A DNA stretch of 22,274 bases from an uncultured Actinomycetes bacterium (GTDB taxonomy: Bacteria; Actinomycetota; Actinomycetes; Nanopelagicales; Nanopelagicaceae): assembly GCA_903832395.1 (NCBI GenBank), contig CAILBF010000113.1, forward strand, positions 1-22,274. Reading direction: 5' to 3'. Each line of letters opens with the position of its first letter. Positions within the stretch are counted from its first letter, which is position 1. Below, in pieces: positions 15,043 to 22,274 of the stretch. The notes below the pieces were generated by a model. It was given only the letters and a program-made list of their open reading frames with translations, was not told the DNA's origin and made no database searches. A program made the translations under genes and the position numbers.

Positions 15043-16395
15043 TCATTCACGGTGGAAGGCAAAGGCCTCATCGTGGAAGCGGTTCTTGGGCACGCCAACA
15101 TCAGAGGCGGCATTTCGCACCGCCGTAACGAGTGGCTCTGGTCCGCAGATATAGATATCGGAGTCGGCAAACTGTGGGACTAAGCGGCGCAAAGAGCGCG
15201 CATCCATTGGGTGGTTTTTACGTGGCCCCACTAAGTAATGGATACGAATTGATCCACCACTATTAAAAGCTAAGTAATCCAACTCATCGCGAAGGACTAA
15301 ATCCTCTTCTTTTGACGCTCTAAAAATTACATCCATCTGCACGCCGCCGCTAAATTCATCGATTAATGCGCGCACCGGCGTGATTCCAACACCTCCGCCA
15401 ACTAGAACAACATGTGGACGGGTGCTGCGGCCGGCAGTAAATGCACCATAAGGGCCTTCAACAAATACGCGAGTTCCTGGCTTAATAAATGCCAGCGAAC
15501 GGGAGTGATCGCCTAAATCCTTTACGGTAATGCGCATTAAGTGTTCTGTCGGTGCAGCCGAGAGTGAATAAGGGTGCGACATCAAAAAATGTCCACGGGT
15601 TAAAAAGCGCCAACCAAAGAACTGTCCGCCTTGTGCGCCGAGTTTATGTAAGTTGCGACCCTTCATGATTACTGAAATTACTCCAGGACCTTCGACAACA
15701 ACTTTCTCAACTTTCAAATTAACTTTCATCGATCGCACAAGTGGCACACCAAAGCGCCAGTAGATTATTGAAAATGCCATCAGAACATAAAGTGAGGTCC
15801 AATAGAAGCGATTAAGTGGATGTCCAATAAACATTTGACCATTTAAAACTTGGTGCATGAATGATGCGGCAATTGCAAAGTACGTATAGATGTGAATAAT
15901 CCACCACGTTTCATAGCTCATCTTGGCCCGCGCTTTTTTATAGGAAGTTACGCCCGCCAAAATCATTAAGAAGAAACCTGCCAATGCAAACCACGTCCAA
16001 CCAAAGGTGTGCAACATTCGCCATAATTCTTTATAAAGTGGGACTGCATCCTGTCCGGCAAAAGATAAAATAATAAATATTACGTGTGCGCCAATTCCAT
16101 ATAGTGACCACGGCCCCAAATTGCGATGCCATGTAACTAAGCGATCATGTCCAACGCCTTTTTCAACCCATGGAATTCGCGCAACTAAAAAAATTCCAAC
16201 AATTGCGAAGTACGTTCCAACAAGGGCCGATAATCGCGAGGCCGAAGCGATGACTGCGTACACCGACATGAAATCGCTCTTGCGCACGGTGGTCAGTTGC
16301 AGTGCCAAGGTCAGACCAAGTCCTGCACCGAGCAACAATGCCGCCCAGTCCGTGCCGGCGCCTGAGTGCTTATAAATACGAGTTGGCTGTGTCAT
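15043..16395 (-). CDS. Ferric-reductase/NOX-like transmembrane flavocytochrome (FAD/NAD oxidoreductase)
   Basis: Membrane electron-transfer enzyme, 450 aa, that would pass electrons from cytosolic NAD(P)H through FAD and two b hemes to the outside. N-terminal ferric-reductase-like domain of about six membrane helices (residues 18-215) carries two histidine pairs, His90/His104 and His168/His181, spaced 14 and 13, the spacing of the bis-heme ligands in NOX/FRE proteins. C-terminal ferredoxin-reductase module: HPYSLS (274-279) and GPYGAF (314-319) for FAD, GGGVGITP (333-340) for NAD(P)H and CGPEPLV (418-424). Start ATG at 16393-16395 is chosen because TCTAAT lies 6 nt upstream; a GTG at 16410 would overlap that box. 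Followed by a hairpin terminator. Closely linked FMN-binding and apbE genes suggest it feeds a flavinylated partner. Ferric reduction itself is only a guess. Confidence 0.9.
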   Translation of the reverse strand: MTQPTRIYKHSGAGTDWAALLLGAGLGLTLALQLTTVRKSDFMSVYAVIASASRLSALVGTYFAIVGIFLVARIPWVEKGVGHDRLVTWHRNLGPWSLYGIGAHVIFIILSFAGQDAVPLYKELWRMLHTFGWTWFALAGFFLMILAGVTSYKKARAKMSYETWWIIHIYTYFAIAASFMHQVLNGQMFIGHPLNRFYWTSLYVLMAFSIIYWRFGVPLVRSMKVNLKVEKVVVEGPGVISVIMKGRNLHKLGAQGGQFFGWRFLTRGHFLMSHPYSLSAAPTEHLMRITVKDLGDHSRSLAFIKPGTRVFVEGPYGAFTAGRSTRPHVVLVGGGVGITPVRALIDEFSGGVQMDVIFRASKEEDLVLRDELDYLAFNSGGSIRIHYLVGPRKNHPMDARSLRRLVPQFADSDIYICGPEPLVTAVRNAASDVGVPKNRFHDEAFAFHRE

Positions 16396-16401
16396 AGGGC
16401 T

Positions 16402-16407
16402 ATTAGA
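16402..16407 (-). promoter_or_regulatory. Leaderless-type -10 box for the flavocytochrome
   Basis: TCTAAT on the minus strand, five of six matches to TATAAT, 6 nt before the ATG at 16395. It lies in the 61-nt gap after the methyltransferase stop, so the redox gene can be transcribed separately from the polysaccharide block. Confidence 0.4.
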
Positions 16408-16456
16408 CACCTATTTGCTGTGAACTTTCTGAACAAGGACGGTGCCAGGATTGGGA

Positions 16457-17353
16457 TCAGGCCTTAGTGCCAGCTACCCACATATTACCGAGAGGCACTA
16501 CCACTTTAATTTTGCTCAGCAAGGTGCCAACCGGGCTTTCCAATACGCGCTTGCGGAAAGTGCGCGAAATTGGGATTAAATGCAGAATGTAGGCAAGTGA
16601 ATAGTGGTTGTTGTATGCCCCAGAGCGCACATCGATAAAGCCGATTTTTCTGAACAACTCTTCGCCAGATTTGCGGGTGTATAGATGCGTGTGTTCCACA
16701 TCGATGATTGGAGATCGCTCGCCCATTAAGCGTGCTGACCACGAGCGCTCATTATGAATTGCCACGACGAAAACTCCCCCAGATTGCAATGCATCGGCGC
16801 AGTCCTTAAGTGTTGCAACTGGGTCGGTTAAGTGATCAAGAGTGTGGAACATTGTTCCCACTTCAAATGAGTTAGGTGCAAGGACGCCGGGCTTCATCAT
16901 GCTTGCAATCATGTGTGGCTTTATATCTGCGCGAGCAGCGTTAATTGCCTCAGTACTTGGCTCGACTCCTGCAACTTGCGCAAAGCCTCCATCTTTGGCC
17001 GCTTCTAAAAAGAAACCATTTCCGCCGCCAACCTCAAAGATGGACTTACTAAGTTTTTTACCGGCTAGTGCTCGCTTTACTAAGTTGAAGTAAGTCTTCT
17101 TTAAGCCATCTACCTCAGTCGAGTAATCAAAAGTAGATTCAACGTAAAGTTTTTCAAGATCAACATCTAATACTGGATCTGATCGCAAAAGGGTGCACTT
17201 ATTACAACGGACCCACTGATAATGACGTCGATCCGGAAGTCTGCGAGCTGAAAAAATCTCGGTTGAAAAACTGCTCTCGTCCACGTTTGATGGGTAGACG
17301 GGCACTGCATTTCCCAAGCTTTCGCAGATCGGACACTTAGTTGCGATTTCCAT
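16457..17353 (-). CDS. Zinc-ribbon-fused class I SAM methyltransferase
   Basis: Methyltransferase of 298 aa. The N-terminus has a CPIC (7-10) and CNKC (50-53) pair, a zinc ribbon as in sugar- and surface-molecule methyltransferases. The SAM site is IFEVGGGNG (105-113), followed by VEPSTEAI (acidic ribose-binding residue) and MFHTLDHLTDP, motif II/III. The 250-298 tail has LHLIPISRTF and is not membrane-spanning. It is about 110 residues shorter than the CDP-deoxysugar C-methyltransferases of the rfbF/rfbG/rfbH type, so O- or C-methylation of a glycan sugar is possible but unassigned. GGGAG 9 nt before the ATG (17351-17353) is a ribosome site, and the gene begins 15 nt after the membrane protein's stop. 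It closes the polysaccharide block. Confidence 0.85.
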   Translation of the reverse strand: MEIATKCPICESLGNAVPVYPSNVDESSFSTEIFSARRLPDRRHYQWVRCNKCTLLRSDPVLDVDLEKLYVESTFDYSTEVDGLKKTYFNLVKRALAGKKLSKSIFEVGGGNGFFLEAAKDGGFAQVAGVEPSTEAINAARADIKPHMIASMMKPGVLAPNSFEVGTMFHTLDHLTDPVATLKDCADALQSGGVFVVAIHNERSWSARLMGERSPIIDVEHTHLYTRKSGEELFRKIGFIDVRSGAYNNHYSLAYILHLIPISRTFRKRVLESPVGTLLSKIKVVVPLGNMWVAGTKA

Positions 17354-17368
17354 TAACTCTTGCTCCCT

Positions 17369-19402
17369 TTACTTTGAAACTTTAACGGCGAAATGCCCAC
17401 TTCGGACACCTGGAACATCTTTTTGAATATATACATTGCAGAGCGTCTTACCAGTAAATTGGAAGAGGTTTACGCCTTCATCGCTAACGATAATCACGTC
17501 CGGATTTATTTTGAAAATATAATCACATGAAGTTTGGGCAGTTTGATGGCTCATAAATAGATCAAAGGGGGAGTTAAGGATTGAAAGGGATTTAACTCCA
17601 GTCTCCTTCTCAACGTAAAAAGAGGATGCGCCGAAGAAGCCGATTGAGAGGCCTTTTTCTTTCGCATATGCTGCGGCTACTTTTGCATCGGCTACCGATG
17701 CAACAACCGTTGGTTTTGGCCAACGTGGAGTCGTTTTAGCATCATTAATTCGTTTCATCTCAATGCTTGGATTCGGAGTTAGCAGTAGTGATGCAAAGGG
17801 AATTGAGATAATAAGTAGAAGGGGAAGAACCCAAGCAAAGTTTTTCTCTTTGATCGAACGTGGTGAGAAAAGGAAACCCTTTTGAAGATTTCCAAAAACC
17901 ATCGTGCGAATAGGTTCCTTAATTAATATTCCAATAAAGGCCGCGAGCGAGATGGTTAAAGGTAAAAATAGAACCTGCATCTGTCCCGATGCGTACGACC
18001 TATTTAAATAGTATGTGAAGCCGAATAAAGACCAAAGTCCGAATGTGAAGCCGATGAGGCCGTTAAGTGAGAAGTCACCAGTCTCGGCCGTACTCTTCTT
18101 GGACTTAAAAATATATATCCCATGCACTACTACTAGCAAAACTAAGAGTGGCAAAATGTAAAGGACTGGGCCTGGGGTGCGCATACGTTCTGCACCAAAG
18201 CCAGAACCAAATTGGCGGGCAAAGAATAAAAAGTATTTAAAACTTACGGATTTGCCAGCGGCTCCTGCAATGATTGGATACAAAGCAAATCCAGGTAGAT
18301 AACCAATTAAAGCAAATATGGTGGTCTTAATCTCTATATATCGAGCAGAGCTGGCAATAGCGATGACTATGTAGGCCGTTACGACAGCAGCTATTCCGAA
18401 ATCCTGAGATTGCCATGAAATAATTCCCGATAAAAATCCAAAAATCAGAAACGCTACTGCTCTCTTTGTTATTGAGCTGCCGGAAGTTTTTCTAATTAGG
18501 AGAATTAAAAGTCCAAGCAAAATAAGGCCAGGAAAGACGCGAATTGCGAGTCCCGAAAGTAATGCTGCAATGGATCCTAGAAAACCCTCACGCGTTGGAA
18601 ATTGTGTAAGCGCGGTGAAGGGAACGACCAACCCTGTTGCTAGGACGATTGATCTGCGATCAATGGCCTGCCAAGCTATGAAAACGCCGATGATGATCGT
18701 GATGAAACTCAAGAAAGTAAGGGACATGAGCGCCAAGTTTGAAATCTGAGCTGCGTTCATGCCACCCACGAAAGGATTTAGTAAGAAGCCATAAAAGCTT
18801 TGGTACTGGGGAATGAAGTCCGAGTATGGCCAGTGTCCAACAAGTGGAGCCAAAATTTCATTGAGAACATACTCTGAGTGATCTGGATCGATAACCGTTG
18901 CCGCGCTTTGCCAAAAACTGGGAATAACCAACACGGCATTTGCAAGGAACAGCGCCGACAAAAGGGCTTTCCAAGCGATATTTAAACTGCGCCATTCAAT
19001 AATTTTAAAAACCAGCGGAGTTAAAAGAAGCGCCAAAATCAATACGTACGGCCCAAAACCTAACCACAAGCGGTACGAAAGAACTACACCGTTGATTGGC
19101 GCGTGATGTTCTACTCCAGCGATTCCAATTGCGGTGACAAGAAATGCTAATGAGCCGTGCAAATATTTTCCGGTCGATTTACTAGTTCTGGAAAAACCCA
19201 TTAATAGGAATATTCCAGCAATTAATACGGCTAGTAAGTAAATTGCTTTGTCTGGGCCTTCGCTTTGGGCCGAACCTCTCAGGAGTTGAATAATAAAGAT
19301 TAACGAGCCAGTTATCGCAAAGGCTTTAATTCCTAAAGCGATTGGCGTCGGAAACGTCTCTTTAGTAACTATTTTTGCTGCTACATATTTTTTCTTAGCC
19401 AT
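17369..19402 (-). CDS. Large polytopic membrane protein, GT-C glycosyltransferase-like
   Basis: Membrane protein of 677 aa with about 12-13 hydrophobic helices spanning residues 20-540 and a soluble C-terminal domain (about 560-677) with a Rossmann-like DVIIVSDEGVN strand. No family is firmly recognised. The first long external loop, DPDHSEYVLNEILAP (172-186) then WPYSDFIPQYQSFYG (191-205), echoes the DxD/E...YRDFxDQYxPLY pattern of GT-C polyprenyl-phosphate-sugar-dependent glycosyltransferases. If so, it would use a lipid-linked sugar to modify an exported glycan. Start ATG overlaps the GT2 stop by one base (TAATG), which fixes the start. Its place between a polyprenyl-sugar-making GT2 and a sugar methyltransferase supports this guess, but a flippase or polymerase is possible. 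Confidence 0.75.
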   Translation of the reverse strand: MAKKKYVAAKIVTKETFPTPIALGIKAFAITGSLIFIIQLLRGSAQSEGPDKAIYLLAVLIAGIFLLMGFSRTSKSTGKYLHGSLAFLVTAIGIAGVEHHAPINGVVLSYRLWLGFGPYVLILALLLTPLVFKIIEWRSLNIAWKALLSALFLANAVLVIPSFWQSAATVIDPDHSEYVLNEILAPLVGHWPYSDFIPQYQSFYGFLLNPFVGGMNAAQISNLALMSLTFLSFITIIIGVFIAWQAIDRRSIVLATGLVVPFTALTQFPTREGFLGSIAALLSGLAIRVFPGLILLGLLILLIRKTSGSSITKRAVAFLIFGFLSGIISWQSQDFGIAAVVTAYIVIAIASSARYIEIKTTIFALIGYLPGFALYPIIAGAAGKSVSFKYFLFFARQFGSGFGAERMRTPGPVLYILPLLVLLVVVHGIYIFKSKKSTAETGDFSLNGLIGFTFGLWSLFGFTYYLNRSYASGQMQVLFLPLTISLAAFIGILIKEPIRTMVFGNLQKGFLFSPRSIKEKNFAWVLPLLLIISIPFASLLLTPNPSIEMKRINDAKTTPRWPKPTVVASVADAKVAAAYAKEKGLSIGFFGASSFYVEKETGVKSLSILNSPFDLFMSHQTAQTSCDYIFKINPDVIIVSDEGVNLFQFTGKTLCNVYIQKDVPGVRSGHFAVKVSK

Positions 19403-20346
19403 TACTTCTCCTTGAAATTAATACGTTCGACTTCAAACATCGGCGGGTTTCGCCTTACTTGTCCATGAATACTCAAAACATATTCGCCGATTAGACCTAG
19501 GAATAGAAGTTGTACCCCACCCATTAGGAAGATGCCAACGATAATTGTTGGGATACCGACTGGCGCGCTTCCGTGCGATGTTAAAACCATAATGACGGTG
19601 AATAAAGCGTAAGCAAAACCAAGAAAGGAGAGGATGAATCCGCCCAAGAGCGCTAAGCGTGCAGGAACGCGTGAAGTAGAAACGAAACCATTTATTGCTT
19701 GATCAATAAGGGAGATAAAACTATTTTTGGATTTACCTCGCTCCCGCGCGACCCATGTGTATGAGACAGAAGTACTTTTCACTCCAGTTTGAGCGATTAA
19801 CCCACGGACGTAGGGGTACTGATCATCCACGGCTAAAATTGAGTCAATTACTCGCTTATCGGCAAGCAGAAACTCTCCCGAGTTAAGCGGGATAACGGCG
19901 GCGGCAAACTTTTTGATTATTCGGTAGTAAAGGCCGCGTGCCATGCGCATGATTAACGACTCTTCGCGTTTGGCTCGCACGCCATAGGTAACTAAAAATC
20001 CGGCCTCCCAATTTTTCACAAACTCTGGGATTACTGATGGTGGGTCTTGCAAATCAGCGGCTAACTGTGGGATTACGGCATCCCCCGTTGCACTCTTCAT
20101 CGCATTCCACATATTTCTAAATGGTCCAACATTGCGACTATTGGAAATTACCTTAATGTGATTATCGGCTTTAGCCATTTCGCGTAATTTGGAAAGCGTC
20201 GAATCAGTTGACGCGTTATCGGCAAAAATATGTTCGTAGTCATAGCCTGCAAGTTGTTCCTGCATAATTTTCTTGAGCTCTTGCGCACAGATCTCTACAT
20301 TAACTTCTTCGTTATAGCAGGGAGTAACTATTGAAATCTTCTTCAT
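19402..20346 (-). CDS. GT2 family glycosyltransferase with two C-terminal membrane segments (GtrB/DPM-like)
   Basis: Family 2 glycosyltransferase, 314 aa, dolichol/polyprenyl-phosphate sugar synthase type. Seen: SIVTPCYNEEVNVE (5-18), FADNASTDST (41-50) for nucleotide binding, QLAADLQDPP (94-103) with the metal-binding Asp98/Asp101, an NSGEFLLADKRV acceptor segment and VARERGKSKNSF (199-210), the QxxRW-like substrate end. Two hydrophobic helices near 230-254 and 264-290 anchor it. It probably transfers a sugar from a nucleotide donor to polyprenyl phosphate on the inner membrane face for use by the next gene's GT-C-like protein. ATGA overlap (20343-20346) couples it to rfbG. Which sugar is used is not visible. 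Confidence 0.9.
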   Translation of the reverse strand: MKKISIVTPCYNEEVNVEICAQELKKIMQEQLAGYDYEHIFADNASTDSTLSKLREMAKADNHIKVISNSRNVGPFRNMWNAMKSATGDAVIPQLAADLQDPPSVIPEFVKNWEAGFLVTYGVRAKREESLIMRMARGLYYRIIKKFAAAVIPLNSGEFLLADKRVIDSILAVDDQYPYVRGLIAQTGVKSTSVSYTWVARERGKSKNSFISLIDQAINGFVSTSRVPARLALLGGFILSFLGFAYALFTVIMVLTSHGSAPVGIPTIIVGIFLMGGVQLLFLGLIGEYVLSIHGQVRRNPPMFEVERINFKEK

Positions 20347-21404
20347 GGTTTAACTCCGTAAAACTTCTGGATCTGCTCATCCAGGGCCGACAGTGGGGAG
20401 GTTATCATTGATGCTTTCTCCCACTCAATAGTCCAGGCAATTGCCTCTCGGGCTTCAAATCGATTGCTCCAGCCTAACTCTTTAGCAGCTAATTCTGATG
20501 AAAGCCACAAGAGCCCAGCTTCATGCACGGCCGACGAATCAACGTGAATATCAATTCCTTTAGCCCCTACCCACTGAGTGCAGGCGAATTCGGCCATTTG
20601 TTCAACGGTCAATTTCGATTCTTCGCCCGGGCCAAAGTTATATGCGCGCGAAATTCCTTTGTGGGCCATTAGCGCCGACCCCATAGCCAAGTAACCATTC
20701 AAGGGATCTAAGACATGTTGCCAAGGTCTAATGGATTGTGGGTTTCTAATAACGGTTTTTACTCCTGCATGAAAACTTCGGATTAAATCTGGGATCAAGC
20801 GATCCTCCGCAGTATCTCCGCCACCGATTACATTTCCAGCACGGGCCGAACAAATCGCAATTTTTTCATCACTGTGGCTTGCAATGGTCTGCCAAGCCGA
20901 GACAACCATTTCAGTTGCAGCTTTACTGGCACTGTACGGATCTTTACCGCCCAAAGGTTCATCCTCGGTATACCCACCCAGTTTTTCAACGTTGCGATAG
21001 ACCTTGTCGGTTGTAATTACTACAGCCCATTTTGTGGCCTTGTGAGTCAGTGCGGCATTTAAGACATGCGCCGTTCCCATTACGTTTGTATCAAAGGTTT
21101 CAACTGGCTCCTTGTATGAGCGGCGCACTAAAGGTTGCGCAGCAAGGTGAAATACGCCATCAAATGTATGTGTTGCGAAATAACTATCGACTTTGTTGCG
21201 ATCGCGAATATCTAGAATTGTGCTCTCTTTAATGCCTAAATCACCGGCGAGTGAAAAAAGTGAGTTAGTTTCGGCCGCAAGGGCTAATCCGTAAACTTCG
21301 GCGCCAGCTAAAACTAAAATGCGCGCCAGCCAAGCGCCTTTAAAGCCCGTATGGCCAGTAACTAAAATCTTCTTGCCTGAGTAATCCTTCAAAAAATTAG
21401 ACAT
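20343..21404 (-). CDS. rfbG: CDP-glucose 4,6-dehydratase
   Basis: Extended short-chain dehydrogenase, 353 aa, converting CDP-D-glucose to CDP-4-keto-6-deoxyglucose. Seen: NAD-binding VTGHTGFKGAWL (15-26), LDIRD (65-69), HLAAQPLVRRSYKEP (86-100), catalytic Tyr157/Lys161 in YSASK, and TTDKVY (131-136): the Asp-Lys pair (133-134) distinguishes CDP-glucose dehydratases from dTDP-glucose RmlB, which has Asp-Glu. GNVIGGGD (190-197) and RPWQHVLDPL (226-235) are also typical. Starts 9 nt after the rfbF stop with GGTGAG 8 nt before the ATG. It makes the 4-keto-6-deoxy intermediate; no RfbH (3-dehydrase) or 4-reductase is present in the window, so the final sugar is unknown. Confidence 0.95.
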   Translation of the reverse strand: MSNFLKDYSGKKILVTGHTGFKGAWLARILVLAGAEVYGLALAAETNSLFSLAGDLGIKESTILDIRDRNKVDSYFATHTFDGVFHLAAQPLVRRSYKEPVETFDTNVMGTAHVLNAALTHKATKWAVVITTDKVYRNVEKLGGYTEDEPLGGKDPYSASKAATEMVVSAWQTIASHSDEKIAICSARAGNVIGGGDTAEDRLIPDLIRSFHAGVKTVIRNPQSIRPWQHVLDPLNGYLAMGSALMAHKGISRAYNFGPGEESKLTVEQMAEFACTQWVGAKGIDIHVDSSAVHEAGLLWLSSELAAKELGWSNRFEAREAIAWTIEWEKASMITSPLSALDEQIQKFYGVKP

Positions 21405-21413
21405 GAAAAGGGC

Positions 21414-22184
21414 TCACCAAATTTTCCAGGGGGCCTCGTTGTTATTCCACAACTCGTTAAGATCTTGAGTTTCCCGGAAAGTATCCATTGGCTGCCAGAA
21501 ACCTTCATGCTTATACGATTTAAGTTCACCCTTCTTGGAAAGGTTTTCAAGCGGTGCTTTTTCTAAAACACATTCGGCATCGAGGTAATCAAAGATCCCT
21601 GGCTCAAAAATGAAATATCCACCGTTGACCCATTTTTCAGCCTGTGGCTTTTCAGCAAACTCAGTCACGGTCTCGTTCTCATCAATCTGCATCGCACCAA
21701 AGCGATTTGTTGGGCGCACGGCGGTCACTGTTGCCGTTTTGCCATGAGATTCGTGGAAAGCAGTCAAAGCTTTGAGATCAATATCTGCAACACCATCACC
21801 ATAAGTACAAAGGAAGCGCTCGTCCTGTACATATTTTTTAATGTTATGAATTCGCCCACCGGTCATAGTTGTAAGTCCAGTGTTTGCCAAAGTTACTGTC
21901 CAATTTTCAGCACTTGATTTCGAATGCTGAACGATTCCCTCGTTCTCACCAAGTTTTACAGTGATGTCATGAGTTCGAGCTTCGTAGTTCATGAAGAAAT
22001 CTTTGATGTAGTCACCCTTATAGCCAAGGCAGATTACAAAATCATTGATGCCCTGCGTGGAAAGGGTTTTCATAATGTGCCAGAGAATTGGACGTCCGCC
22101 AATTTCAACCATTGGCTTTGGGCGATACTCGGTCTCTTCGCGAAGACGCGTTCCCAGACCACCTGCAAGAATTACCGCTTTCAC
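21414..22184 (-). CDS. rfbF: Glucose-1-phosphate cytidylyltransferase
   Basis: Nucleotidyltransferase, 256 aa, forming CDP-glucose from CTP and glucose-1-phosphate, the entry to CDP-deoxysugars. Seen: GGLGTRLREET (8-18), RPKPM (21-25) with the catalytic Lys23, CTYGDGVADID (126-136) with metal-binding Asp130, VTAVRPTNRFGAM, FAEKPQAEKWVNGGYFIF (substrate sugar pocket) and a C-terminal FWQPMDTFRE segment, all matching RfbF rather than UTP- or TTP-dependent relatives. The start is GTG at 22182-22184, 4 nt after an AGGGGGAG ribosome site. A TAGACT box at 22215-22220 could be a -10 with a short leader, but no -35 is clear, and the 90 bases to the window edge hold nothing else recognised. It opens the polysaccharide block seen here. 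Confidence 0.95.
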   Translation of the reverse strand: MKAVILAGGLGTRLREETEYRPKPMVEIGGRPILWHIMKTLSTQGINDFVICLGYKGDYIKDFFMNYEARTHDITVKLGENEGIVQHSKSSAENWTVTLANTGLTTMTGGRIHNIKKYVQDERFLCTYGDGVADIDLKALTAFHESHGKTATVTAVRPTNRFGAMQIDENETVTEFAEKPQAEKWVNGGYFIFEPGIFDYLDAECVLEKAPLENLSKKGELKSYKHEGFWQPMDTFRETQDLNELWNNNEAPWKIW

Positions 22185-22274
22185 GAAACTCCCCCTCTTA
22201 GCGACTCGACCTAAAGTCTAACGGCACGGGCCCCCAAGGATTATGGAAGCGGTATTTTGAGCCCTATATTACTA

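Noticed and set aside
1..22274. CRISPR array or insertion sequence
   Set aside because: The only direct repeats seen are two in-frame linker repeats and protein-module repeats; no regular repeat-spacer pattern, transposase or terminal inverted repeats were found.

Overview
The window suggests a small-genome, moderate-GC (by eye roughly mid-40s percent) actinobacterium, most like the freshwater acI/Nanopelagicales group. The grounds are the protein flavour (FMN-binding, ApbE and ferric-reductase-like genes, Fn3/Ig-like secreted proteins, WecA/TagO-type transferase), very tight gene packing, frequent GTG/TTG starts, and TAnnnT-type -10 boxes placed 6-7 nt before start codons, which fits leaderless mRNAs. 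The taxonomic placement is inference; there is no rRNA or other marker here.

Nearly everything lies on the minus strand. Reading right to left (transcription direction): (1) 22184-16457 is a surface-polysaccharide block: glucose-1-phosphate cytidylyltransferase (rfbF), CDP-glucose 4,6-dehydratase (rfbG), a membrane-anchored GT2 glycosyltransferase, a large polytopic GT-C-like membrane protein and a zinc-ribbon SAM methyltransferase, all overlapping or within 15 nt. (2) 16395-10197 is an extracytosolic redox region: a ferric-reductase/NOX-like flavocytochrome, a CopG-type toxin-antitoxin-like pair, an anchored FMN-binding protein, ApbE (the FMN transferase that would flavinylate it) and, immediately after ApbE, a secreted metzincin protease. 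(3) 10177-5610 holds tRNA-Thr(CGT), a WecA/TagO-like polyprenyl-phosphate sugar-1-phosphate transferase and a 1041-aa secreted protein of about 5 Fn3 plus 6 Ig-like modules. (4) 4630-1 is a tight five-gene catabolic-looking run: UPF0303/HbpS-like protein, PfkB sugar kinase, aldose-1-epimerase-like protein, GSAM-like class III aminotransferase and a class V aminotransferase cut by the window edge. The only plus-strand gene, an aldo/keto reductase, diverges from this run.

How the parts may work together: the flavocytochrome could move electrons from cytosolic NAD(P)H across the membrane through two hemes to a covalently flavinylated lipid- or membrane-tethered FMN protein matured by ApbE. The rfb/GT block and WecA-like enzyme supply deoxysugar and lipid-linked sugar chemistry for the envelope. 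The UPF0303-to-aminotransferase run resembles a sugar or amino-sugar utilisation operon whose substrate cannot be read from sequence.

The most unusual regulatory points are the recurring leaderless-type promoters, the 3-bp-separated divergent -10 boxes at 4637-4651, and a compact 15-kb control region (14935-15042) with a 16-bp perfect palindrome, a perfect DnaA box and a terminator-like hairpin.
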